A stretch of 64,000 bases of DNA from Alcanivorax sp. (GTDB taxonomy: Bacteria; Pseudomonadota; Gammaproteobacteria; Pseudomonadales; Alcanivoracaceae). The translations under genes were made by a program, and so were the position numbers. Below the pieces are notes generated by a model. The model was not told the DNA's origin. It did not search any database and saw only the letters and a program-made list of their open reading frames with translations. This document shows, in pieces, positions 1-7,455 of the stretch (positions are counted from its first letter, which is position 1; the number at the start of each line of letters is the position of its first letter). The stretch is from positions 3,902,001 to 3,966,000 of the forward strand of contig NZ_CP080267.1 of assembly GCF_019431375.1 (NCBI RefSeq). The letters are read 5' to 3'.

Positions 1-603
1 AAGCCGGAGCAAAAGCCCGCGCCGAAACCGGAACCGAAACCCAAGCCAAAGCCGAAACCCAAACCGGAGCCCAAGCCGAAGCCCGAACCCAAGCCTGAGC
101 CTAAACCCAAACCCAAGCCGAAACCGGAGCCCGCGAAAAAGCCGGCACCGAAACCGGAGCCCAAGCCGGATCCCAAACCGGTCATCCCCGAGATTGCGGA
201 ACCGAGTCTGGAGGAAATGCTGGCCGAGGAAGAGCTGGAAATGGCAAAGCCGACGGAGCCATCACCGCAGGAGTCGCAGGAAGCGTCCAGCAATGCAGAT
301 CAGTCGGATGTGGAGGTGGCCAGTTTTACCGATGCCATTTCCGCTCAGGTGGGACAGCGTTGGCGCATTCCCGGGAATTACCGGAACCGGGATGACATCA
401 AGACGCGGGTTCGTATACAGATGATTCCTGGCGGTGAGGTCATCAACGTGTCGGTGGTAAAAAGCAGCGGCTACCCGGATTTTGATGAATCGGTCATGAA
501 TGCGGTCAAGTTGGCAAGCCCCTTACCGGTGCCAGATGGCCCCCTGTTTGATAAACAGTTTCGCTCACTGGTGATCGAATTTGATCCTGGAGTTGCACAA
601 TGA
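1..603 (+). CDS. tolA: TolA, C-terminal part (5' end outside window)
   Basis: Inner-membrane/periplasmic rod of the Tol-Pal system, which uses the proton motive force (through TolQR) to keep the outer membrane attached during division. The reading frame is open from base 1, so the N-terminal membrane anchor is missing. About 60 codons of a Lys-Pro-Glu-Pro low-complexity rod are seen first, then an acidic linker, then from about residue 105 a compact TonB/TolA C-terminal domain ending in IEFDPGVAQ. That domain binds TolB/Pal. The rod is Pro-Lys rich rather than the Ala-Lys-Glu helix of E. coli TolA. The stop overlaps the tolB start by four bases (ATGA), so translation is probably coupled. Confidence 0.93.
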   Translation, partial: KPEQKPAPKPEPKPKPKPKPKPEPKPKPEPKPEPKPKPKPKPEPAKKPAPKPEPKPDPKPVIPEIAEPSLEEMLAEEELEMAKPTEPSPQESQEASSNADQSDVEVASFTDAISAQVGQRWRIPGNYRNRDDIKTRVRIQMIPGGEVINVSVVKSSGYPDFDESVMNAVKLASPLPVPDGPLFDKQFRSLVIEFDPGVAQ

Positions 604-1904
604 AGTCAGAGTTTTGGGCAAAGAAAATGTGGCGGATCGGCTTGGCGGCCATCCTGGTGTTCGGCGCTGCGATGGCCCGGGCGGAATTGCTGATACGGGT
701 AACCGAAGGCCGTGTTGATGCGGTTCCCATCGCCGTCGTGCCCTTTGAGGGGGCGCAGAATGCGCCCGAGGATGTGTCACAGATTGTGCAGGCGGATCTG
801 CATCGCAGTGGCCAGTTCAAGCCGTTGCCGGCGGAAGATATGCTCAGCCGGCCGCGCAACGAAAACGAAGTCATCTACCGGGACTTCCGGGTGCTGGGGG
901 TGGAATACATCATCACCGGCAGTATGAAAGCCCAGGAAAGTGGAGGCTATGAGGTCAGCTATGCCCTGTTCGATGTGAACCGGCAAGTGAAGCTGATGTC
1001 GGAAACCTATCGGCCGCCGGTATCCCAGCTCCGGGACGTGGCCCATGCCATCAGTGACCGGATCTATGAGCAACTCACCGGTATCCCTGGTGCGTTTTCC
1101 ACCAAAATTCTCTATGTCACGCATAATCGTAGTGACAAGAACCCTTACCAGCTGCAATATGCCGACGCCGACGGGCACCGGGTTACCACTATCCTGCGCA
1201 GTAAAGAGCCGATCATGAGCCCAACCTGGTCTCCGGATGGCAGGAAAGTTGCTTATGTTTCCTTCGAGGATGATGGCATGCCGGGCATCTATACCCATGA
1301 CCTGGCAACCACCAACCGGGAAAAGGTGTCCAGTTTCAGGGGTATCAACGGCGCACCGGATTGGTCGCCGGATGGTCAGAAGCTGGCTCTGACTCTGTCG
1401 CGGGACGGCAACCCGGAGATTTACATGCTGGATATCGCCACCAAGCAGTTAACACGACTGACCCAGCATTATGGTATTGATACGGAGCCTCGCTGGCTGC
1501 CGGATGGGGAGCACCTGGTGTTCACTTCCAGCCGTTCCGGCGGGCCACAGATTTACAAACTGAACATAAATGATAAGTCGGTCCGGCGAGTGTCGTTCCA
1601 GGGTGCGTATAATGCCCGCCCGGATGTCACACCCGACGGCCGTTATCTTGTTTATGTACACCGGCGAAATGGAAATTTTAACGTCGGGGTGCAGGACCTC
1701 CAGCGGGGCACATTCAATATTGTGACCCGTACAGACATGGATGAATCGCCCAGTGTTGCGCCCAATGGAAGTATGGTAATTTACGGGACGCAAGATCGGG
1801 GGACGGGGGTTCTGGAAGCCGTATCCATCGATGGCAGAGTCAAAGTGAAGCTGCCGTCGAAGGAAGGGGAAGTCAGAGAACCGGCCTGGTCGCCGTTCCT
1901 CTGA
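600..1904 (+). CDS. tolB: Tol-Pal system protein TolB
   Basis: Periplasmic beta-propeller protein that shuttles between TolA and Pal. The 434-residue product has the family length. A signal peptide is visible (charged MKSEFWAKK, hydrophobic stretch, cleavage after about AMARA at residue 26). An N-terminal mixed alpha/beta domain follows. The C-terminal half carries propeller blades marked by WSPDGRK, WSPDGQK, WLPDGEH, VTPDGRY and VAPNGS. The ATG lies inside the tolA stop (ATGA), and pal follows 45 bases after the stop, so tolA-tolB-pal-cpoB is one operon. Confidence 0.97.
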   Translation: MKSEFWAKKMWRIGLAAILVFGAAMARAELLIRVTEGRVDAVPIAVVPFEGAQNAPEDVSQIVQADLHRSGQFKPLPAEDMLSRPRNENEVIYRDFRVLGVEYIITGSMKAQESGGYEVSYALFDVNRQVKLMSETYRPPVSQLRDVAHAISDRIYEQLTGIPGAFSTKILYVTHNRSDKNPYQLQYADADGHRVTTILRSKEPIMSPTWSPDGRKVAYVSFEDDGMPGIYTHDLATTNREKVSSFRGINGAPDWSPDGQKLALTLSRDGNPEIYMLDIATKQLTRLTQHYGIDTEPRWLPDGEHLVFTSSRSGGPQIYKLNINDKSVRRVSFQGAYNARPDVTPDGRYLVYVHRRNGNFNVGVQDLQRGTFNIVTRTDMDESPSVAPNGSMVIYGTQDRGTGVLEAVSIDGRVKVKLPSKEGEVREPAWSPFL

Positions 1905-1949
1905 GTGATTCTCGGAGTCCAATACTAGGAAATTATAGGAGCTTTTCGC

Positions 1950-2522
1950 ATGCGTTCATTTCTTAACCCGCTGTTTGCCCTGATGTTGGCAGCTGCCCTG
2001 GCAGCCTGTTCCAGCACCCCGACAGAAGATGACAGCTCTGCTACCGACGATATGTCCCAGCAGACCGACACCTCTCCGGTCACTCCGGTTGAGCCGTCTA
2101 CTCCGGCCAAGCCGGACACCAGCAGCATTCCGCTGACAGCTGACAACTTCTACAACCATCCGTCCAACTACGATGGCACCACCGACAGCCGGGTGATCTA
2201 CTTCGCATTCGACAGCAACACCGTTCCGGCGGCTGCTTTCGAAACCCTGCGTGCCCACGCCAATTACCTGAAGAACAACTCCAACGCCAAAGTGCGCCTG
2301 GAAGGTCACGCTGACGAGCGCGGTACCCGCGAATACAACGTGGCTCTGTCCGAGCGTCGTTCCAAGGCGGTAGAGAAGTTCCTGCGTGTTCAGGGCGTGT
2401 CTTCTTCCCAGCTGGAAATCGTTTCCTACGGTGAAGAGAAGCCGGCGGCATTCGGTCACAGCGAAATGGACTGGGCCAAAAACCGTCGTGTGGAAATCAA
2501 CTACACTGCCGGCCGTCCGTAA
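1950..2522 (+). CDS. pal: Peptidoglycan-associated lipoprotein Pal
   Basis: Outer-membrane lipoprotein that grips peptidoglycan and pairs with TolB. The 190-residue product starts with a lipoprotein signal ending in LAAC (lipidated Cys20). A Thr/Ser/Pro-rich tether follows, then an OmpA-like peptidoglycan-binding domain from about residue 82, with the classical GHADERGTREYN and NRRVEI motifs. A purine-rich Shine-Dalgarno-like stretch (TAGGAGC) lies about eight bases before the ATG. cpoB starts 4 bases after the stop. Confidence 0.97.
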   Translation: MRSFLNPLFALMLAAALAACSSTPTEDDSSATDDMSQQTDTSPVTPVEPSTPAKPDTSSIPLTADNFYNHPSNYDGTTDSRVIYFAFDSNTVPAAAFETLRAHANYLKNNSNAKVRLEGHADERGTREYNVALSERRSKAVEKFLRVQGVSSSQLEIVSYGEEKPAAFGHSEMDWAKNRRVEINYTAGRP

Positions 2523-2525
2523 GGC

Positions 2526-3287
2526 ATGAAAGCAGTAAAGAGAACGCGCCTGCTTGCAGGCGTAGTGCTCGGCTCCCTGGTGTTCTGTGCGCAAGCACAG
2601 AACACTGGGCCGCTGGCCGTTGAAGAGAGAAGCCTGGCCCAGGCCCGTTCCGCTGGCAGCAGCGCAGCAGCTCCGGTGAGTCAGGATGGTTTGTTGCTAC
2701 TGATGCAGCAGCAACAACAGTTTGAAGAGCAGATCCAGGATTTACAGGGTCAGATTGAAGAATTACGTCATGAATTACGGGTCATGAAGGACGCCGAACG
2801 TGAGCGTTATCTGGACCTGGATACCCGAATCAATACGCTGGCTGAACAGGGTAAGACCGAGCAGCCGGACGACAGTGCCGCCAGTGCGGCCGATAATGAC
2901 CCCGAAGCAGACCGTGACGCCTACAGTGCCGCCAAGGACAAGCTAATCAAGCGTGACTTTGATGCGGCGGCAGAAGCCTTCGAGGGTTACCTGAACGATT
3001 TCCCCAACGGGCAGTTTCGTGCCCACGCCCACTTCTGGCTGGGCAAGGTCTACAGCAACCTGAAGACCCCGAAGCCGGAGAAGGCCCAGGCCCAGTTCCA
3101 GGCGGTGGTGGATGACTACCCGGAGCACAGCAAGGCGCCTACCAGCCTTTATACCTTGGCGGTAATGCAGGCCCGCGATGAGCAGGTCTCCCAGGCCAAG
3201 GTCAACCTGCACAAGCTGATCAAGCAGTATCCTGACAGCTCTGAAGCCAGCCAGGCGAAGACGCTGCTTGAGCAGCTGAATAAGTAA
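2526..3287 (+). CDS. cpoB: Cell division coordinator CpoB (YbgF)
   Basis: Periplasmic TPR protein that in E. coli links peptidoglycan synthesis by PBP1B to Tol-driven outer-membrane constriction. The product has 253 residues: signal peptide (cleavage near FCAQA, about residue 24), a Gln/Glu-rich trimerising coiled coil around residues 57-105, an acidic Asp/Ala linker, and TPR repeats from about 130 to the end (FDAAAEAFEGYL, KAQAQFQAVVDDYP, SQAKVNLHKLIKQYP). It is the last tol gene. A perfect hairpin at 3305-3331 separates it from queE. Confidence 0.95.
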   Translation: MKAVKRTRLLAGVVLGSLVFCAQAQNTGPLAVEERSLAQARSAGSSAAAPVSQDGLLLLMQQQQQFEEQIQDLQGQIEELRHELRVMKDAERERYLDLDTRINTLAEQGKTEQPDDSAASAADNDPEADRDAYSAAKDKLIKRDFDAAAEAFEGYLNDFPNGQFRAHAHFWLGKVYSNLKTPKPEKAQAQFQAVVDDYPEHSKAPTSLYTLAVMQARDEQVSQAKVNLHKLIKQYPDSSEASQAKTLLEQLNK

Positions 3288-3304
3288 TACCCCTCTATCC
3301 GTCT

Positions 3305-3331
3305 TTTGCCGGCGGCACAGACGCCGGCAAA
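3305..3331 (+). terminator. Hairpin after cpoB (no U-tract)
   Basis: A 10-bp perfect stem (TTTGCCGGCG, loop of 7, then its complement) lies 17 bases after the cpoB stop. No run of T follows, so it is better read as an mRNA-stabilising or rho-assisted 3' hairpin than as a classical terminator. Confidence 0.45.
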
Positions 3332-3380
3332 GGTGATAGAATCCGCCGCATTTCCCCCTCCCGGGTGCTCAGGAGATGTT

Positions 3381-4022
3381 GTGGACCTCCGTCTGACCGA
3401 AATTTTCTATTCCCTCCAGGGCGAGGCACGAACCGTGGGCCGGCCCACGGTATTCGTTCGCCTGACCGGCTGCCCGCAGCGTTGCGTGTGGTGCGATACC
3501 GAGTACGCTTTTTCCGGTGGAGAGAAATGGTCTCTCGAGACGATTCTTGAGCAGGTGGCCGGTTACCAGGCCCACTACGTGACCGTCACCGGCGGCGAGC
3601 CCCTGGCCCAACCCAACTGCCTGCCGTTGCTGACCGCCCTGTGTGATCAGGGTTTTGATGTCAGCCTGGAAACCGGTGGTGCCATGGATATTGCTGGCGT
3701 GGACCCGCGAGTCTCCGTGGTCATGGACCTGAAAGCCCCTGGCTCCGGCGAGCAGCACAACAATCGGCTGGAGAACATTCCCCTGCTCCAGCCCCACCAT
3801 CAGGTCAAGTTCGTGCTGGCCGACCGCAAGGATTACGACTGGGCCCGCTTCATGCTGGACCAGCACCAGCTGCACCAGCGTGTCAGCGACGTGTTGTTTT
3901 CCCCGGTGCAGGGGCAGCTGGCGCCCGGGGACCTCGCGGACTGGATCGTGGCAGACCGGCTGCCGGTGCGATTCCAGCTGCAACTGCACAAACTACTCTG
4001 GAATGACGCCCGCGGGCGCTAG
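3381..4022 (+). CDS. queE: 7-carboxy-7-deazaguanine synthase QueE
   Basis: Radical-SAM enzyme that contracts 6-carboxytetrahydropterin to 7-carboxy-7-deazaguanine on the way to queuosine. The motif CPQRCVWC gives the CX3CX2C iron-sulfur site. Other family marks are FYSLQGEAR near the N-terminus and VTVTGGEPLAQ. The GTG at 3381 is preferred because AGGAG lies five bases upstream and homologues begin just before the LTEIFYSLQGE segment. The frame is open further upstream (to a TTG at 3306), but that extension would run through the cpoB hairpin. The product has about 213 residues. It is followed by queC, the next pathway step. Confidence 0.92.
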   Translation: MDLRLTEIFYSLQGEARTVGRPTVFVRLTGCPQRCVWCDTEYAFSGGEKWSLETILEQVAGYQAHYVTVTGGEPLAQPNCLPLLTALCDQGFDVSLETGGAMDIAGVDPRVSVVMDLKAPGSGEQHNNRLENIPLLQPHHQVKFVLADRKDYDWARFMLDQHQLHQRVSDVLFSPVQGQLAPGDLADWIVADRLPVRFQLQLHKLLWNDARGR

Positions 4023-4047
4023 TGAACAGGTTGAAGGAGAGCCATCA

Positions 4048-4716
4048 ATGAAAAAAGCCGTGGTATTGCTGTCCGGTGGCCTGGATTCGGCCACCTGCCT
4101 GGCCATCGCACGGGATCAGGGCTATCAGTGCCATACCATCGCCTTCGACTACGGGCAACGCACCCGTTCCGAGCTGGATGCGGCCGAGCGGGTCTCCGCT
4201 GCCCTGGGCGCACTCAGCCACCGGGTGATTGAGCTGGGAATGGGCAATATCGGCGGCTCCGCGCTCACCGACCATTCCATTGCTGTACCGGAAGAGGGGG
4301 GGGATGGTATTCCGGTCACCTATGTGCCCGCCCGCAATACCGTTTTTCTGTCTCTGGCCCTGGGCCTGGCGGAAGTGGTAGAGGCGCAAGCCATCTACAT
4401 CGGCGTCAACGCGGTGGATTATTCCGGGTATCCGGATTGTCGTCCGGCTTTTATTGAAGCATTCCAGACCATGGCCAACCTGGCCACCAAGGCCGGCGTG
4501 GAAGGCAGCCCGATTACCGTGGAGACTCCGCTGATGCACTTGAGCAAGGCGCAGATCATCCAACAGGGGACTGCCCTGGGCCTGGATTATGGTCTGACGG
4601 TGTCCTGCTACCAGGCTGACGAGAATGGCAATGCCTGTGGCAAATGCGACAGCTGCCGTCTGCGCAAGCAGGGCTTTGACGAGGCATTGGTCAAAGATCC
4701 AACAAACTATCAGTAA
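4048..4716 (+). CDS. queC: 7-cyano-7-deazaguanine synthase QueC
   Basis: ATP-dependent enzyme that converts 7-carboxy-7-deazaguanine to preQ0. The product has 222 residues. The PP-loop LSGGLDSAT lies at residues 8-16 and a zinc-binding Cys cluster near the C-terminus (ACGKCDSCRLR). Start chosen at 4048: AAGGAGA stands eight bases before the ATG and the first residues MKKAVVLLSGGLDS match the family. It follows queE by 25 bases, so the two are probably co-transcribed. Confidence 0.96.
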   Translation: MKKAVVLLSGGLDSATCLAIARDQGYQCHTIAFDYGQRTRSELDAAERVSAALGALSHRVIELGMGNIGGSALTDHSIAVPEEGGDGIPVTYVPARNTVFLSLALGLAEVVEAQAIYIGVNAVDYSGYPDCRPAFIEAFQTMANLATKAGVEGSPITVETPLMHLSKAQIIQQGTALGLDYGLTVSCYQADENGNACGKCDSCRLRKQGFDEALVKDPTNYQ

Positions 4717-4717
4717 A

Positions 4718-4741
4718 GGGGAAAAAAAATCGGTTTTCCCC
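4718..4741 (+). terminator. Putative terminator after queC
   Basis: GGGGAAAA and TTTTCCCC form an 8-bp perfect stem directly after the queC stop, with an A-rich/GG loop. The T run lies inside the stem rather than after it, so strength is uncertain. It separates the que genes from the tRNA-Lys promoter. Confidence 0.45.
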
Positions 4742-4769
4742 TTGTCACCCGGAAATAAATCCGTATTAT
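4742..4769 (+). promoter_or_regulatory. Promoter for tRNA-Lys
   Basis: TTGTCA at 4742-4747 and TATTAT at 4764-4769 are separated by 16 bases and end 19 bases before the tRNA, followed by a GC-rich discriminator. This is a good sigma-70 match in the right place. Confidence 0.6.
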
Positions 4770-4788
4770 TTGCGCCTCCTTCGGGAGC

Positions 4789-4864
4789 GGGTCGTTAGCT
4801 CAGTTGGTAGAGCAGTTGGCTTTTAACCAATTGGTCGCTGGTTCGAATCCAGCACGACCCACCA
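4789..4864 (+). tRNA. tRNA-Lys (anticodon TTT)
   Basis: Full cloverleaf of 76 bases: acceptor GGGTCGT pairs with ACGACCC, D-arm GCTC/GAGC, anticodon loop CTTTTAA (anticodon TTT), T-arm GCTGG-TTCGAAT-CCAGC, and encoded 3' CCA. Its position after queC matches the order I recall in Pseudomonas. Confidence 0.97.
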
Positions 4865-4872
4865 AATTTAAA

Positions 4873-4899
4873 AGGGCTCGCCTACGGCGGGCCCTTTTT
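4873..4899 (+). terminator. Rho-independent terminator after tRNA-Lys
   Basis: The stem GGGCTCGCC / GGCGGGCCC (one G-T wobble) with a TACG loop is followed by TTTTT. It lies nine bases after the tRNA 3' end. Confidence 0.85.
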
Positions 4900-4970
4900 C
4901 GTTTCAGCCCTGTCCCGATTCCCTTCTTTTGTTCTCCCGTCGACACGTCTTGGTCTCGGCAAAACCCGAT

Positions 4971-5045
4971 TTTCACCACAGAGGTCACAGAGGACACCGA
5001 GGTTATGCACTTTCCTCAGTGAACTCTGTGCCCTCTGTGGTGAAA
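4971..5045. repeat. Inverted pair of degenerate 9-bp tandem arrays
   Basis: Arms 4971-4992 and 5024-5045 are 22-base inverted repeats with a single mismatch. Each arm continues inwards as tandem nonamers of the type CACAGAGGN (left 4977-5003, right mirrored from 5013). The short centre contains no gene. The layout is the same as that of the heptamer elements elsewhere in the window, with a longer period. Similar CACAGAGGA strings are common between genes in other proteobacteria; I know of no assigned function. Confidence 0.75.
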
Positions 5046-5059
5046 CAGATTTCTGGCCT

Positions 5060-5452
5060 TCAGCGGGCCACCAGCCCCTGGGCCGTGGGCAGGCCGTCTT
5101 CGCCATCCAGGGCCGGCTGCCAGACGGGCAGGCCGGCATCCTCAGCCAGTTGAATCATATTGGCGGTGCCGCGACCGCCGGGGAAGGCCACAACTGCCTG
5201 GGGCCGACCATGATGGAGCATGCGACGGTTGCGCATGGGACCGGCCGCACGACCGTGGGCGACCCAGTTGGCCGGATAGCTGACCTGGTCCACACCGCTG
5301 TCATGGGCCCACTGGCTGGCCAGACGATCGGCGCCACTGGCATTGCCGTGGATCAGCAGGCTGAAGGTATTGTCCCGCAATAGCCGTTCCAGGCTACGGG
5401 TTAGTAATGCCTGGTCGGAAAAATCCCGGCCGCCGCACACAAGAATACGCAT
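5060..5452 (-). CDS. SLOG-family protein (DUF2493, YspA-like)
   Basis: A 130-residue Rossmann-like protein of the YspA/cpYpsA branch of the SLOG nucleotide-binding superfamily. Seen directly: MRILVCGGRDFSD at the N-terminus, HGNASGADRLASQWA in the middle and AVVAFPGGRGTANM near the C-terminus, the three family signatures. No substrate is known; such proteins are predicted to bind nucleotides or nucleic-acid ligands. The start MRILV at 5452 fits homologues; an ATG four codons upstream (5464) is possible. Neither has a clear ribosome site. It stands alone between the tRNA-Lys region and the light operon. Confidence 0.8.
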   Translation of the reverse strand: MRILVCGGRDFSDQALLTRSLERLLRDNTFSLLIHGNASGADRLASQWAHDSGVDQVSYPANWVAHGRAAGPMRNRRMLHHGRPQAVVAFPGGRGTANMIQLAEDAGLPVWQPALDGEDGLPTAQGLVAR

Positions 5453-5584
5453 AATACTGTCCATTTGGTCAGTTTTTCGGGCAGTATAGATAGCCCCGCC
5501 CCGGATTGCACCTACGGGTTGTGGTACCGCAAGACAAGATCATCACAGGCTTCACGGCGTGTTGACTGTACTCCGGCCTAAACT

Positions 5585-5608
5585 TGTACAAATATAATTC
5601 TTTGTACA
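5585..5608 (+). promoter_or_regulatory. Candidate LitR/PplR (MerR-type) operator-promoter
   Basis: Two perfect TGTACA half-sites (5585-5590 and 5603-5608) lie exactly 12 bases apart. The 12-base centre contains TATAAT (5593-5598), so an operator and a -10 box coincide. I recall the binding consensus of light-responsive class II LitR (PplR) of Pseudomonas putida as T(G/A)TACA-N12-TGTA(C/T)A, which this fits fully. The gene behind it leads an operon that contains a MerR regulator and a photolyase. A TTGACT at 5562-5567 is too distant (25 bases) to be a standard -35, as is often the case at MerR-type or activator-dependent promoters. Confidence 0.7.
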
Positions 5609-5623
5609 GGTATGAGGTGGCAC

Positions 5624-6577
5624 ATGATCAGCTCCGTAAAAATTCCGGTTGGCATCAGCGCCTGTTTGCTGGGTCTGGAAGTGCGCCACGACAAGGGGCA
5701 CAAGCATTCCCGCTACTGCACGGGCGTTTTGTCCCGCTATTTCGAGTTTCGTTCCCTGTGCCCGGAAATGGGGGCTGGGCTCAGTGCGCCTCGCAAGGCC
5801 ATGCATCTCACCGAGCAAGGCGGCGCGCTTCGGTTGATCACCACCGACGGTCTTCGTGACCATACCGACCTGATGCAGGATTTCATCGACCGGGCTATGC
5901 CCTCCCTGGCGCCGCTGCGCGGCTATATCCTGATGGCCAAGTCCCCCAGTTGCGGTATGGAGCGAATTCGCGTCTATAACGATGATGGTCATGTACAACA
6001 CCGTGAGGCCAGCGGCCTCTTTGCCGCAGCGCTGCAGACCCACTATCCGCTTATGCCCCTGGAAGAAGAGGGGAGACTCAATGACGACACCCTGCGGGAA
6101 AACTTTATCGAGCGGGTGTTCCTCTACGATGACTGGTGCCAGCTCCGCGAGCAGGGGCTGACGGCGCAGCGGTTGATCGACTTTCACAGCCGGCACAAAT
6201 TCCAGCTGCTGGCCCACTGCCAGAAAACCTACCGCCAGCTGGGCCCGCTGCTCAGTGATCTGAAAACCCGGCCGCTGGAAGAGATCGCCGAGGAATACAT
6301 TCACGGTCTGATGGCCGCCATGAAGAAGCGGGTATCCCGCGGCGCCCACGTGAATACCCTGCAGCATCTGGCGGGCTTTCTGCGCGAGGGGCTCAGCGAC
6401 ACCGACCGGGCCCTGATCAACGAACAGATCGAGGCCTATCTGCGCGAGGAGGTGCCGCTGATCGTGCCCATGACCCTGCTGCGCGGCGGTATGCGCAAGG
6501 TGCCGCAGCCGTACCTGGAAAAGCAGGGCTACCTGTCTCCCTATCCGGATGACCTGGGGCTGAGGAACCGGGTATGA
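5624..6577 (+). CDS. YbgA-family protein (DUF523 + DUF1722)
   Basis: A two-domain protein of 317 residues. The N-terminal DUF523 has GISACLLG and the Cys-containing AKSPSCG motif. The C-terminal DUF1722 covers roughly residues 180-300 (FHSRHKFQLLAHCQKTYRQLG). In E. coli ybgA also sits next to the photolyase gene, and a role in thiouridine or sulfur chemistry has been suggested for DUF523; the function is not established. Start at 5624 because GAGGTGG lies just upstream; an ATG at 5612 overlaps that ribosome site. It is the first gene of the light operon, and its stop overlaps the next start (ATGA). Confidence 0.85.
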   Translation: MISSVKIPVGISACLLGLEVRHDKGHKHSRYCTGVLSRYFEFRSLCPEMGAGLSAPRKAMHLTEQGGALRLITTDGLRDHTDLMQDFIDRAMPSLAPLRGYILMAKSPSCGMERIRVYNDDGHVQHREASGLFAAALQTHYPLMPLEEEGRLNDDTLRENFIERVFLYDDWCQLREQGLTAQRLIDFHSRHKFQLLAHCQKTYRQLGPLLSDLKTRPLEEIAEEYIHGLMAAMKKRVSRGAHVNTLQHLAGFLREGLSDTDRALINEQIEAYLREEVPLIVPMTLLRGGMRKVPQPYLEKQGYLSPYPDDLGLRNRV

Positions 6578-7455
6578 ACGATGTGCTGACCATTCAGCAG
6601 GTCAGTGAACAGTGTGGCGTCAACCCGGTGACCCTGCGTGCCTGGGAACGTCGCTATGGTTTGCTGAAGCCGCAGCGTACCGCCAAGGGGCATCGTCGCT
6701 ACCGCACCGCCGAGGTGGAACAGATTCGGCGCATTGTTCACTGGGTGGAAAAGGGTGTGCCCATCAGCCAGGTGGCATCCTTGCTGTCAGGAGAGCAGGA
6801 GCCGCTGCTGGCAGCTGATAGCGGCATGCCCTGGGCCCAGGCGCGGCAAGATGCCCTGCGGGCTCTGGAGGCCATGAACGTGCGCCGTCTGGAGCAACTG
6901 ATCAACCGCCTTCTGGCGGACTACAGCCATGGTCAGGTAATCCGTGAACTCACCGCCCCCCTGCGTGAGCAGCTTGTCGGCAGTGCCTCCCTGTCTGCCC
7001 ATCTGGCCCTGCTGGAAGCGGTGCTGACCCAGAAATGGTCGGCGCGGGCCCTGTCCCTGTCCCCCAGGCGCCGTGAATTTGGCTGGTTGCTGGTGCCGGT
7101 GGGCGATGCCCTGCCGGCCCTGGAGCTGGCCATGGTGCTGCAGCGGCCCCTGTGGTGCCTGCAGCGGGACGTGGACATGGATGCCCTGGCAGCGCTGCTG
7201 GCCGACCGGCAGCCCTGTGGCGTGCTCTGGGTGATCGATCACTGGCCCAGCGCCAGTCAGCGCCAGCGTCTCTGGTCGCAACCGTCGTTGCCCTGGCCTG
7301 CCGCCTGCTGGGGCAGGGTGGTGGACGCGCCGCCGGCTGGCGTCACCCGACTGACAGGGGACCGTCAGGCGGTGGCGGAACAATTGCTGGCATTGGAAGA
7401 GATAGATCGAGCGGCCAGTGTGGCAACGGTAGATGACAACGGAGGCAAGCCATGA
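6574..7455 (+). CDS. MerR-family regulator, class II LitR-like
   Basis: Transcription factor of 293 residues. Residues 5-70 are a MerR winged helix (TIQQVSEQCGVNPVTLRAWERRYG, in two parts around the recognition helix, then KGHRRYRTAEVEQI). The remaining part has the size and helix layout of the cobalamin-binding domain of LitR/CarH, but the B12 signatures (W-x9-EH and the DxHxxG lower-ligand His) are absent: the matching place reads PVGDALPALELAM. It therefore looks like a class II LitR, which in P. putida senses light through a separate LOV protein. No LOV gene lies in this window. The likely target is the operator at 5585-5608. It overlaps both neighbours by 4 bases. Confidence 0.8.
   Translation: MNDVLTIQQVSEQCGVNPVTLRAWERRYGLLKPQRTAKGHRRYRTAEVEQIRRIVHWVEKGVPISQVASLLSGEQEPLLAADSGMPWAQARQDALRALEAMNVRRLEQLINRLLADYSHGQVIRELTAPLREQLVGSASLSAHLALLEAVLTQKWSARALSLSPRRREFGWLLVPVGDALPALELAMVLQRPLWCLQRDVDMDALAALLADRQPCGVLWVIDHWPSASQRQRLWSQPSLPWPAACWGRVVDAPPAGVTRLTGDRQAVAEQLLALEEIDRAASVATVDDNGGKP

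Noticed and set aside
4800..5153. Several short frames over tRNA-Lys and the nonamer repeat
   Set aside because: They run through the tRNA and the terminator and give repeats of the CACAGAGG type, not proteins.
5562..5598. TTGACT/TATAAT as a simple sigma-70 promoter of the light operon
   Set aside because: The spacing is 25 bases, too long for a standard promoter; an operator-dependent promoter fits better.
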